Assembly: GCA_964373615.1 (NCBI GenBank)
Contig: CAYJVP010000035.1
Location: forward strand, 1-10,822
Direction: 5' to 3'
DNA length: 10,822 nucleotides
Source: CAYJVP01 sp964373615
Lineage (GTDB): Bacteria; Patescibacteriota; Patescibacteriia; UBA9934; GWF2-40-263
The notes below the pieces were generated by a model. The model did no database searches. It saw only the letters and a list, made by a program, of their open reading frames with translations, and was not told the origin of the DNA. A program made the translations under genes and the position numbers. The stretch's first letter is position 1. Every line of letters starts with the position of its first letter. Positions 1 to 6,874 of this stretch are shown here, in pieces.

Positions 1-157
1 GGTTTCGCCTGAAAAGTTCATTCGGGAACAGACCCATACTCTCGTTGTAGATGCTAAACGCCACAAATGCCAATCCCGTCATGCTTCCAGACAAGGACGC
101 GCTGTCCGCCCTGGATGCCTGCGTGAAATAATCTCGACCGGCTATCCGAATATCCAC
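1..157 (-). CDS. Possible partial CDS, 5' end only, unknown product
   Basis: On the minus strand a reading frame stays open from the ligase stop codon to the window edge, so only the N-terminal part of any protein here is visible. Possible starts are a GTG at 157-155 (product begins VDIRIAGRDYFTQASRAD) and an ATG at 82-80 (begins MTGLAFVAFSIYNES). The part after the ATG is moderately hydrophobic and reads like ordinary protein (it includes GLFPNELFRR). Neither start has a Shine-Dalgarno site, which is usual in this window. The GTG would overlap the end of the small ORF at 142-261 by 16 nt, as expected in this compact minus-strand operon behind the flippase and ligase genes. I do not recognise a family. 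The opposite strand is also open here, so this may be a shadow; the call rests on context and composition only. Confidence 0.35.
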   Translation of the reverse strand, partial: MDIRIAGRDYFTQASRADSASLSGSMTGLAFVAFSIYNESMGLFPNELFRRN

Positions 158-261
158 TGGACGAATCGTAGAATCATCGCGACGACAAACACAACGCCGA
201 GAAGCAAAAGAATGCAGGACGCGTTTTTCTCAGGCGCTTTGTCCTTGTTTGGGAAGAGCAT
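142..261 (-). CDS. Possible 39-aa single-pass membrane protein
   Basis: This short minus-strand ORF starts at ATG 261-259 and ends with TAG at 144-142. Its start overlaps the last 32 nt of the ligase gene in another frame, so it would be translated from the same message. The product has a charged N-terminus (MLFPNKDKAPEKN), then one hydrophobic segment of about 20 residues (ILLLLGVVFVVAMIL) ending in RFVQWIFG. That layout is typical of a small inner-membrane peptide. No Shine-Dalgarno site is visible. It fills most of the space between the ligase stop and the next possible gene. The function is unknown. The main evidence is the clean hydrophobic helix with a polar head; a random ORF of this length could arise by chance. 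Confidence 0.35.
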   Translation of the reverse strand: MLFPNKDKAPEKNASCILLLLGVVFVVAMILRFVQWIFG

Positions 262-1489
262 AGCGTGACGTGGCGGACCACGAAAGCAGCGCCAGGATGG
301 CGAAGGTCAACATCGCAAGATCGTTTTTGAAATACGGGACGTCCACAAGCCCGTGGATGGTCATCTCAAGAAGCGCGGCAAAACAACCAAAGGCGAGCCA
401 GCGCATGGGCGAGGACGTGCGATAGGCAAGACGGAAGTCGCGCCATGTTTGGAAGCCAAGCGCTCCAAGCGCAAGGATGCCGAGCAGCCCAAGTTCAGAC
501 CAGACATTCAAAACGATGTTGTGCGGATATTGAAAGATCTCGATTTCTTCAAAGATGCGCGAGGGCTCGAGCGCGGCTTGGTATCCGGAAAGCCCGGCGC
601 CCGTTAACGGATAATTTTGGAGCATCCCCACCGTTTCCACCCATTGTTTGCGCCGCACCTCGCCGGAATAATCCTGCAATAGAATTTTTTCTCGCAACGC
701 AGGAGTTAAAAATGCGATGAGAATAAAGAGAGTCAGAGCGCTCACAGTGAGCGCTCGGTATTTTCGGTTGCAAAGCGCAGAGAGAAGGAGGGCGGCTGGA
801 ATCGCAACCCAGGCCGCCTCGGTTTGCGAAAAGATGATCGCGACCACAGAGAATCCGAGCGCGAAACACCAGAGCCATACGCGCAAATTAAATCGCGCAT
901 CGACCGCGCGGTGGAGTCCGGCGAGAGACAGCAGGATGATCGGGGCAAGATACAGACCAACCGCGTTTGGGTACGGAAAGATGCTTGTGGCGCGTCCCTC
1001 AACGTCCCATGGGATCGGGATCGCGACACCCGTGGTTTTTTGCAAGATGACAAACACAGCGATCAGGAGCGCGCCGATGCCGATGGCCATGGCCGCCTTT
1101 TCTCCATCGTCATAGTCGCGAAGACTTGTTCGAAGAATAAGAAAGAAGACAACAGGTTCGATGAAGTAGGCTTTCCAGATGCCAAGCGCCGCGTTTGTGT
1201 CTGATGAGACAAAAATTCCAATCGTGGCGGCCACACACAGCAGTACGATGGGCAACCACCAGCTTCGTAAAAACGCAAACGAAGATCGGTCGCGCATTTG
1301 CGCGATGAGCCAACGGAGGGCAAGCGCGGCCCACAGGAGTTCAAGGAGGGTCGTTGGGAAGCCAAACAGTTCCGTGCGAAGAAGATAGGCGGGAAGCAAA
1401 GCAAGAAACAGAAAGATCGCCAGCCGCAGATCGCGCCAGGCAAGGAAGGCGAAGAGAAGAACGACCGTGAGAAGAAGGATTTCGTACAT
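230..1489 (-). CDS. O-antigen ligase / Wzy polymerase family membrane protein
   Basis: The 419-aa polytopic membrane protein has about ten hydrophobic segments and the large extracytoplasmic loop of the O-antigen ligase (Wzy_C) family. Members transfer or polymerise lipid-linked glycans on the outer face of the cytoplasmic membrane. Family hallmarks are EGRATSIFPYPNAVGLYLAP (about 164-183), the SQTEAAW segment in place of the common SRGAW (221-227), the loop QNYPLTGAGLSGY (291-303), and YPHNIVLNVWSELGLLG (321-337). His323 and the Arg279/Arg280 pair probably match the loop His and Arg needed by WaaL-type ligases; that assignment is from memory. The ATG lies 6 nt after the flippase stop, so the two genes form one operon and the substrate is probably the glycan that the flippase exports. 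Ligase and Wzy polymerase cannot be told apart by sequence alone. In a monoderm host, attachment to a wall or lipid anchor would be more likely than to LPS. Confidence 0.87.
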   Translation of the reverse strand: MYEILLLTVVLLFAFLAWRDLRLAIFLFLALLPAYLLRTELFGFPTTLLELLWAALALRWLIAQMRDRSSFAFLRSWWLPIVLLCVAATIGIFVSSDTNAALGIWKAYFIEPVVFFLILRTSLRDYDDGEKAAMAIGIGALLIAVFVILQKTTGVAIPIPWDVEGRATSIFPYPNAVGLYLAPIILLSLAGLHRAVDARFNLRVWLWCFALGFSVVAIIFSQTEAAWVAIPAALLLSALCNRKYRALTVSALTLFILIAFLTPALREKILLQDYSGEVRRKQWVETVGMLQNYPLTGAGLSGYQAALEPSRIFEEIEIFQYPHNIVLNVWSELGLLGILALGALGFQTWRDFRLAYRTSSPMRWLAFGCFAALLEMTIHGLVDVPYFKNDLAMLTFAILALLSWSATSRYALPKQGQSA

Positions 1490-1495
1490 AACCCC

Positions 1496-2926
1496 TTAGA
1501 CGCGTGGTTTTGTGAGTCGCGCCATGTCCATGATCTGACTCCATCTTACTCCCCCTGTGCCAAGCAGGGCAGCCGCGTAGACCAACCCTCCCACTCCAAC
1601 TTCAATGAGAACAGACAGGGGAGGTAAAACCGCGAGAGTTGCGTACATAAGAACACTTGCCGTGAGCGCTTTGGCGGGAACCGTGAGCGTGGGGAACATG
1701 CGCGAGACACGCAGAACGAGAAGGAAGGTAAGACTGGCAATGAGCGCTTCGGAAAGGAAGGTCACCCATGCCGCCCCCCACATTCCATACCGCGGGATCG
1801 CCCAGAGGTATCCGGCGAGGGCAAGAACGGCTGTGATCGCGTATCCAAACATCATGACACGTTGTTTCTCAAGGGCCACAACCACATGTCCGTACAGGGT
1901 GTTCAGAAATACGCACAATACGGCAAGGATCAGCACACGCAACACGGCTCCGGCTGGTTCGTATCCATCGCCCGCGATGAGAACCGTCAGAGCCTCGGCA
2001 ACGGCCTGGGCGCCTATGACCAGGGGGATGGCAATGATCGCAAACAGATCAAACGCCTTTTGCACGTACTCACGGAAATCGAATCGCTGTTGTCCGGACC
2101 AGGCGGCCGCGAGTTTCGGCAGGAGGAGCCCCATGAACATGATAGGAATGACCGTCAGCACGTCCACGACTTTGTAGGCCACACCGTATTGGCCCACTTC
2201 CGAAAACGGCCGGAAGTTTGCCAGAAGGATAATATCGCCGCGCAGATAGATGAGATTGAACATAATGGACAGAGCGATTGGCCAGCTGCGGGCAATGGCT
2301 TCCGCCCATACGCGTGTCTCGAAACGCGGTCGAATGTGGAGAAGAGGTTTAGCGAGCAACAACGTCACACCGAGCCACACGAGGTTCGCCACCATCATGG
2401 CGATGATCATGGCCACGAGTCCGTAACCAAAAAAGGCGAGGGCAGCGACAAAGATGAGGTACAAGATGCGGTTGACAAGCTCGGCCGCCGAGAAGCGCCA
2501 CATCTGTAAATGTTTTTGGAACACGCCTACGAGCATCCCGGAGGCAGACATGAAGAGGAACGCGAGGGCCCCAACCGCCACGCCCCATTTCACGCTTTCG
2601 GTGTATGGAAACAAGAGCACCAACACGGGCGCGAGGGCATAGAAGACAGCGCCCGAGACGAGTCGAAGGCCCAAAAAATTTCCAACCACGCGGGGCTCGT
2701 CCGCTCCCTCCTTGGCAATCATTTGCACGAGAGTGAGCGTCAGGCCGAAATCAACAAACACGCCAAACAAAGAGAGAAATGTGATCGCGGTCGTGTACTC
2801 ACCAAAACCACTATCCCCGAGCGTGCGCGTGAGAATGCCGACCGTCACGAGTCCGAAAAGAATGGAGAGCGCCTTTCCGCCCATCTGGACGATGTAGTTG
2901 CCTGCCACGTCCTGCATGGCTGTCAT
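1496..2926 (-). CDS. Wzx/RfbX-type polysaccharide flippase (MOP superfamily)
   Basis: The 476-aa protein is hydrophobic throughout, with about 12-14 membrane helices. Its N-terminus (VAGNYIVQMGGKALSILFG, then GILTRTLGDSGFGEYTTA) is characteristic of oligosaccharide flippases of the MOP superfamily (Polysacc_synt/RfbX). These move undecaprenyl-linked glycan units from the inner to the outer leaflet of the cytoplasmic membrane. The length is normal for the family. It is the first gene of the minus-strand operon, and the O-antigen-ligase-type gene follows after 6 nt (TAAGGGGTTATG), a natural flip-then-ligate pair. ATG 2926 lies 9 nt after an extended -10 element, so the mRNA may be nearly leaderless; Met4 at 2917 is an alternative start. 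A MurJ role is less likely, given the ligase partner and the RfbX-like N-terminus. The glycan transported cannot be inferred. Confidence 0.87.
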   Translation of the reverse strand: MTAMQDVAGNYIVQMGGKALSILFGLVTVGILTRTLGDSGFGEYTTAITFLSLFGVFVDFGLTLTLVQMIAKEGADEPRVVGNFLGLRLVSGAVFYALAPVLVLLFPYTESVKWGVAVGALAFLFMSASGMLVGVFQKHLQMWRFSAAELVNRILYLIFVAALAFFGYGLVAMIIAMMVANLVWLGVTLLLAKPLLHIRPRFETRVWAEAIARSWPIALSIMFNLIYLRGDIILLANFRPFSEVGQYGVAYKVVDVLTVIPIMFMGLLLPKLAAAWSGQQRFDFREYVQKAFDLFAIIAIPLVIGAQAVAEALTVLIAGDGYEPAGAVLRVLILAVLCVFLNTLYGHVVVALEKQRVMMFGYAITAVLALAGYLWAIPRYGMWGAAWVTFLSEALIASLTFLLVLRVSRMFPTLTVPAKALTASVLMYATLAVLPPLSVLIEVGVGGLVYAAALLGTGGVRWSQIMDMARLTKPRV

Positions 2927-2935
2927 ATGGAGAAT

Positions 2936-2944
2936 AGTCTAACA
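2936..2944 (-). promoter_or_regulatory. Extended -10 promoter of the flippase operon
   Basis: The minus strand reads TGT-TAGACT here: a TGn extension followed by a 4/6 match to TATAAT. There is no good -35 at 2959-2964. The -10 ends exactly 9 nt before the flippase ATG, which puts transcription start about 3 nt upstream of the start codon. Thirteen of 14 bases (GATGTGTTAGACTA) match the element before the gene at 6834, which supports a real promoter. Confidence 0.55.
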
Positions 2945-2952
2945 CATCTTGA

Positions 2953-2981
2953 TTGACGGAAGCGTAAAATTTTGCTAAAAT
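2953..2981 (+). promoter_or_regulatory. Sigma-70-type promoter for the SpoIID-domain/carboxypeptidase operon
   Basis: On the plus strand TTGACG (2953-2958, 5/6 to consensus) is followed after exactly 17 bp by TAAAAT (2976-2981, 5/6). Transcription should start near 2987-2989, on or just after the ATG at 2986. The message is therefore either leaderless from 2986 or uses the in-frame ATG at 3016 with a leader of about 28 nt. The -35 region overlaps that of the divergent flippase promoter. Confidence 0.65.
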
Positions 2982-2985
2982 AAGG

Positions 2986-4941
2986 ATGGAAACAAACACC
3001 ACGCATTCAACCACTATGGAGGCAGAACAGCGAAAAACTACGCCCGGCTGGCGGTCGTTTCTTGAAGCGACCTTGCATATTGCTGTGGTGTTTTTTGTTG
3101 TGGCGATTCTGGCCTTTGTGCTCTCTGCCGTGGAGTCGATTCTCACCCCCCGTGCGGCCGCGGCCGCTTCTCTCAAGGGATACGAAGCCTTGCCCGTGTC
3201 CATGACCGGTCGTGGCGAAATCAACATGAAGCCTGGAGAAACGAAGACGGTTGTGGTTGGTTTTCAAAACATCGGAACGACGAGTTGGACACAAGACGGA
3301 TCCGCCTTCGTTTCCATTTACACGCACGAACCGAAGTATCGCACGAGCGTTTTTCAGGATGCCAGCTGGGAGAAGGCAGACCAGCCGTCCCGTCTGACCG
3401 AGCGCTCCGTTGCTCCAAAAGAGGTCGGGCATCTTTCGTTCATTTTGAAGGCGCCACGCACGGGCGGGACATACGCGGAAACGTTTTCCCTTGCCGCCGA
3501 AGACACGGCCTGGATTCCCGGAGGGAAATTTACTCTGAAGATCCGTGTTGAGGGCGAAGCCGTGTCAACGCGTTCCGAAGCAACCTCCCCTCTGTCCACT
3601 CCCTCTGACTCTGACGATACAGAAGATACATCTGATGGATATGCCGCAACCATCCTGATCAAAAGCGCAAAGACATTGAGGGTGGACCCAAAACAGACGG
3701 TCTCGTACACGGTTGGTCTGAAGAATTTGGGGACAAAGACATGGAAGACACGATCGCTGCGTCTGCCGACCGTTGCGATGGCCACATCCACACCCGATTA
3801 TTCGCATCGCTCGTGGTCCGATGATGAGGTCGCGGTCGTGAAAGAAGACGGCGAGGTCGCGCCGGGCGCGCTTGATCTCATCACCTTTCAATTCACGGCC
3901 CCGTCGAAGCGCGGATCATATACCGCGCAGTTTGTTTTGGTGGCTGACAACGTCGAGGTTTCCGGCAGCGAAATCGACATTCCGATCGAGGTGACCGGGG
4001 ATGCTCCGGACGTGAAGGATAGATCGAAACGCAAAGAGGCCAAGAAGGCAGAATCTCGATCTCTCATGGATGAGCCGACCATGCGCGTTGGGGTCCTGAT
4101 TGTTGATGAGGAAACGGACGACCGCGTGGATATTACCTGCGCGTCGGATGTTGAGCTCCAGGACGAAGATGGCGAGGTGTTGGCAAAGCTTGACGATGGC
4201 GACGAGGTGGAAGCGTGGTATCGGGGCGGACGCTATTCCTTCGAAGTGGACGGTGAAGAGGAGAAGACCTCTTCGTATCTGCGCTTCGTGCCCGAAAAGA
4301 AAAATGCCATCTGCACGGTGACGAATTTCGATCGTCGTAAAACACGCGGCGCGGCGTACGCGGACAACACGTTTCGCAATATTCTCGAGTTGCGCCACAA
4401 CAGCACGAAAGACCGCACGTGGCTCATCAACGAACTCCCCATGGAGATGTATTTGCGTGGACTCGCAGAGACGAGCAATGTGTCCCACATAAATTTTCAG
4501 AGGGCGCTCATCACGGCTGCGCGCACCTACGGCCTTTATCACTGGGAGCGGGCAACAAAACACGCGTCTGAATATTTTCATGTCGACGCGTATGCCGATC
4601 AGGTGTACAAGGGGTACGGCCAAGAACAACGCACTCCCAAGCTCACCCAAGCGGTTGAGGACACGCGCGGACAGGTCGTGACGCATAAAGGCAAGACGGC
4701 CATCACTCCGTATTTCTCTCGCTCAGATGGACGGACGCGTTCATGGAGCGAGGTGTGGTATGGCGACGTTGCGTGGTTGAAATCCGTGTCCGCGCCATGC
4801 GACAAAGGGAAGACGCTCTGGGGACACGGCGTTGGCATGTCCGCCTCCCAGGCGCTTTGCATGGCCAATGATGGAGAGGACTGGGAGGAGATTCTTACCT
4901 ATTTCTATACCGGCGTTGATATCAAACAGCGCTGGAAATGA
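2986..4941 (+). CDS. Membrane-anchored SpoIID/LytB-domain protein with two NBR1-like Ig domains
   Basis: This 651-aa exported protein is probably a peptidoglycan lytic transglycosylase acting outside the membrane on glycan strands. Domain order: cytoplasmic head (1-27), one membrane helix (about 31-50) followed by PRAAAAAS that could be a cleavage site, an Ig-like domain (about 68-190, GFQNIGTTSWT), a Ser/Asp/Thr linker (195-217), a second Ig-like domain (about 220-337, GLKNLGTKTW), a charged linker (338-362), an acidic beta-rich part (365-448), and a SpoIID domain (about 455-651). SpoIID hallmarks are ELPMEMYLRGLAET with the probable catalytic Glu495, RALITAARTYGL (506-517), YFSRSDGRT (576-584) and WGHGVGMS (612-619). 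The promoter lies so close to ATG 2986 that Met11 (position 3016) may be the true start. Its stop overlaps the carboxypeptidase start, so the two wall enzymes are made together. No sporulation gene is nearby, so a role in growth, division or surface structure is more likely. Confidence 0.85.
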   Translation: METNTTHSTTMEAEQRKTTPGWRSFLEATLHIAVVFFVVAILAFVLSAVESILTPRAAAAASLKGYEALPVSMTGRGEINMKPGETKTVVVGFQNIGTTSWTQDGSAFVSIYTHEPKYRTSVFQDASWEKADQPSRLTERSVAPKEVGHLSFILKAPRTGGTYAETFSLAAEDTAWIPGGKFTLKIRVEGEAVSTRSEATSPLSTPSDSDDTEDTSDGYAATILIKSAKTLRVDPKQTVSYTVGLKNLGTKTWKTRSLRLPTVAMATSTPDYSHRSWSDDEVAVVKEDGEVAPGALDLITFQFTAPSKRGSYTAQFVLVADNVEVSGSEIDIPIEVTGDAPDVKDRSKRKEAKKAESRSLMDEPTMRVGVLIVDEETDDRVDITCASDVELQDEDGEVLAKLDDGDEVEAWYRGGRYSFEVDGEEEKTSSYLRFVPEKKNAICTVTNFDRRKTRGAAYADNTFRNILELRHNSTKDRTWLINELPMEMYLRGLAETSNVSHINFQRALITAARTYGLYHWERATKHASEYFHVDAYADQVYKGYGQEQRTPKLTQAVEDTRGQVVTHKGKTAITPYFSRSDGRTRSWSEVWYGDVAWLKSVSAPCDKGKTLWGHGVGMSASQALCMANDGEDWEEILTYFYTGVDIKQRWK

Positions 4942-5996
4942 CGCAAGGTATGGCTCGACGCATTTTGATCCTGCTTTTTCTTGTCGCGGCGCCATTTGCC
5001 GTTCAGGCATCGGCGCGAGATCCAGCGCTGCAGTCTGTTTTTGAGAGACGCTCGGATCTTCGCGCAGCTTTTCACGAGGAGACGTGGGAGGCGATTCCTG
5101 ATTCCGGAGCCGGTTGGCTTCTGAATCTTGAGGACTGGGCCTATCAGTTTGGCTGGCAAGAGGATTCGGTGCTTGCCACCTATGCGCCGGATGGGATGTA
5201 TGCGCACGGCACAGATCAGAGTGGGCCGCCGCAGGTGACCGCCGACGCCTATCTTGTCATGGATCGCGGCAGCGGCCTTGTGCTTGCCGAGCGCGGGGCG
5301 GCAACCCCTTGGCCGATCGCCTCGCTCACCAAGCTCATGACGGCCAGCCTTGTTTTTGAGTCAGAGGTTTCTCTTGATACGATTCAGGCCATTCAAGCGA
5401 GCGATGATGTTGGCGGTGCGAAATTGTACGTCGATGCTGGCGCAACCTTTACGGTACGGGATCTTCTTTACGCGACGCTTGTTGGTTCTGCTAACAATGC
5501 CGCGAATGCCGTTTCCCACGCGGGCGGTCTCCCGCTCGACGCTTTTGTGGAATACATGAACGAAAAGGCGCGGTCGCTCGGACTCTCCCGCACTTCCTTT
5601 GTGGATCCGACGGGCATGGAACCAGGAAACGTTTCGACCGCGCGCGAGATGGCGGCGGTCGCGGCCTATGCCTTTGGGTATCCCGATGTGCGTCGTTTTA
5701 CGTCCACGACCTCACGGACGATCACGGTTCTTTCGGACGGAACAACCAAGCGCATGATTAACACGAATTGGATGCTCTGGAAGCCGGAGTACGACGACAT
5801 TTTCGTCATGGCCGGGAAGACCGGCTACCTCGAGGAGTCTGGGTGGAATTTGGTTGTTTCGCTTCGCCCAGAACTTTCGGACGAGACGCATGAAGTTTTG
5901 CTTGTGTTGTTTGGATCGGATTCGCGGGCAGAGAGTTTTCAGGACGCAGAAAAACTCGCCCGGTGGACGTGGGCGAGTTATGACTGGGTGGAGTGA
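4938..5996 (+). CDS. Secreted D-alanyl-D-alanine carboxypeptidase (peptidase family S11)
   Basis: The 352-aa protein carries all three active-site motifs of low-molecular-weight PBPs: SLTK (Ser129-Lys132), SAN (Ser184-Asn186) and KTG (Lys294-Gly296). It should remove the terminal D-Ala from peptidoglycan stem peptides and so limit cross-linking. A signal peptide (MARRILILLFLVAAPFAVQASA) ends near residue 26, so it acts outside the membrane. About 70 residues of unassigned N-terminal sequence precede the catalytic fold, which starts near 97. No PBP5-type C-terminal beta domain or membrane-anchor helix follows, so it may be soluble. Its ATG overlaps the SpoIID-domain stop (ATGA), a sign of translational coupling; Met5 would give a shorter n-region. 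Its last 19 nt overlap the convergent PH-domain gene. DacA/PbpG-like is the closest description; the endopeptidase alternative cannot be excluded. Confidence 0.92.
   Translation: MTQGMARRILILLFLVAAPFAVQASARDPALQSVFERRSDLRAAFHEETWEAIPDSGAGWLLNLEDWAYQFGWQEDSVLATYAPDGMYAHGTDQSGPPQVTADAYLVMDRGSGLVLAERGAATPWPIASLTKLMTASLVFESEVSLDTIQAIQASDDVGGAKLYVDAGATFTVRDLLYATLVGSANNAANAVSHAGGLPLDAFVEYMNEKARSLGLSRTSFVDPTGMEPGNVSTAREMAAVAAYAFGYPDVRRFTSTTSRTITVLSDGTTKRMINTNWMLWKPEYDDIFVMAGKTGYLEESGWNLVVSLRPELSDETHEVLLVLFGSDSRAESFQDAEKLARWTWASYDWVE
5950..5977 (-). terminator. Intrinsic terminator of the membrane/PH-domain operon
   Basis: The minus strand has CTCGCCC, a 9-nt loop and GGGCGAG: a perfect 7-bp, GC-rich stem at 5955-5977. 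It is followed at once by TTTTT (5954-5950) and C. It begins directly after the TAA stop of the PH-domain gene (5980-5978), as expected for a rho-independent terminator. It lies wholly within the last codons of the convergent carboxypeptidase gene. On the plus strand the hairpin has no U-tract, so it should work in one direction only. Confidence 0.75.
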
Positions 5997-6556
5997 CCAG
6001 AGGCGGCGCTTACCATCTCTTGTTTGTGTCGTTGTCGGTCTTCGTTTACGAATCTGACGACCGATTCTTTTACACGCTCCGGGTGCGGCACGTCTTTAAA
6101 AATGAACCGCGTGCGTTCGCCTGCGGTTTGGACCGTGACATTGCCGTAATCGACAAAGGTGTGAAGCATTCCCTTCACTTCTGAAGTGACATCCTGGATC
6201 GCTGACAGGTGCAGTTCGGATGCCACACGGGTGAAGAGTCCTTTCTGTTCGACATTGATGATGCGTTCGTTGGTGACGATCCAGACATCGAGGTAGTAGT
6301 CGGTGAACTCGAGAAATCCGAACAGCCACACGCCCATGGCGTAGATGCTTCCAACCATGAGGATGAGCGGACCAAACACGGGATGGTCGAGGTAGGATGT
6401 CACGCGGTCAAAGAAGACAGACACGATCGCCATCGGGATCGCGTAGAGCATCACCATGTAGAAGATGATTTCAAGTGGGGTGATCCAATGTCGTCGCAAA
6501 AACAACGAGACCTTTTCGCCAGGTCGTTGGTTTGGGAGGTGATGAAGGTCCATCAT
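5978..6556 (-). CDS. Bacterial PH-domain (YdbS-like, bPH2) membrane protein
   Basis: The 192-aa protein has two membrane helices (about 27-50 and 58-83) followed by a bacterial pleckstrin-homology-like domain (about 84-150). The domain has the usual pattern of this family: YYLDVWIVTNERIINVEQ, then a GLFTR turn, then LHLSAIQDV and YGNVTVQTAG. Such proteins are membrane-associated and their biochemical role is mostly unknown. I chose ATG 6556 because it overlaps the TGA of the upstream gene (ATGA), which marks translational coupling; Met at 6553 is nearly equivalent. An in-frame ATG at 6625 would add 23 residues that do not look like protein and would lie inside the upstream coding region. The C-terminal tail after residue 175 is polar. 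The gene ends on a TAA followed directly by a terminator hairpin, and its 3' end overlaps the convergent carboxypeptidase gene by 19 nt. Confidence 0.8.
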   Translation of the reverse strand: MMDLHHLPNQRPGEKVSLFLRRHWITPLEIIFYMVMLYAIPMAIVSVFFDRVTSYLDHPVFGPLILMVGSIYAMGVWLFGFLEFTDYYLDVWIVTNERIINVEQKGLFTRVASELHLSAIQDVTSEVKGMLHTFVDYGNVTVQTAGERTRFIFKDVPHPERVKESVVRFVNEDRQRHKQEMVSAASGHSTQS

Positions 6557-6834
6557 AATCCTTGCAGATAATCCATGGGAACGTTGGCTTGGAAGATATC
6601 CGTGACAGACCAGAGGGCGAACCAATCGTAGGGGGCGAGCAGATAAAAGGACGCGCCAACAAGAAAGACCGTTCCGCCAAGGAAGATGGTGATGATGAGG
6701 TACGCGCCGAACGTGTACACACCGAAGCGCACGAGGTGGTAGATGTTAAACACGCTGTAGAGGATGTAGAACAGCGAGAACAGGCCGTAGGGGATGAGAA
6801 ACACGAAAATCGGAAGCGAAATATCCGGAATCAT
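6553..6834 (-). CDS. Small two-helix membrane protein, unknown function
   Basis: The 93-aa product begins MIPDISLPIFVFLIPYGLF and has two hydrophobic segments (about residues 6-28 and 38-65), then a short polar, aromatic tail ending DYLQGL. I do not assign a known domain, though similar short membrane proteins seem common in CPR genomes (memory, not checked). ATG 6834 is preferred over ATG 6855 because the upstream ATG lies within or before a TGTTATACT promoter element at 6844-6852, so it could not be on that transcript. The preferred ATG is 9 nt after the -10. Its stop overlaps the start of the PH-domain gene (ATGA), so the two membrane proteins are translated as a pair and may act together. 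No function can be inferred from sequence. Confidence 0.7.
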   Translation of the reverse strand: MIPDISLPIFVFLIPYGLFSLFYILYSVFNIYHLVRFGVYTFGAYLIITIFLGGTVFLVGASFYLLAPYDWFALWSVTDIFQANVPMDYLQGL

Positions 6835-6843
6835 AACAAAGGT

Positions 6844-6852
6844 AGTATAACA
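6844..6852 (-). promoter_or_regulatory. Extended -10 promoter for the two-gene membrane operon
   Basis: The minus strand reads TGT-TATACT: a TGn extension and a 5/6 match to TATAAT, with no recognisable -35 17 bp upstream. The element ends 9 nt before ATG 6834, the same distance as at the flippase gene. Predicted transcription start is about 3 nt before the ATG. It separates this unit from ruvB, whose stop lies at 6875. Confidence 0.6.
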
Positions 6853-6874
6853 CATCCGAGCTGTGTGCGGCGTG

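Noticed and set aside
2..268. Plus-strand frame open from the window edge to TGA at about 268
   Set aside because: It has no early start codon, runs antisense to the ligase 3' end, and its product is rich in Arg and His, like a shadow frame. It does, however, lower confidence in the partial gene called on the other strand.
3916..4686. A 256-codon minus-strand frame opposite the SpoIID-domain gene
   Set aside because: It is antisense to a well-supported domain protein and has no recognisable motifs; long antisense frames are common in GC-rich coding DNA.
5955..5990. The hairpin as a plus-strand terminator for the carboxypeptidase operon
   Set aside because: On the plus strand it lies before the stop codon and is followed by TTATGACTGG, with no U-tract.
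6557..6625. Upstream ATG 6625 as the start of the PH-domain protein
   Set aside because: The added 23 residues lie within the coding region of the preceding gene and do not resemble the family; the ATGA overlap at 6556 is a better start.
6835..6855. Upstream ATG 6855 as the start of the two-helix membrane protein
   Set aside because: It lies upstream of the TATACT -10 element, so it would not be on the transcript made from that promoter.
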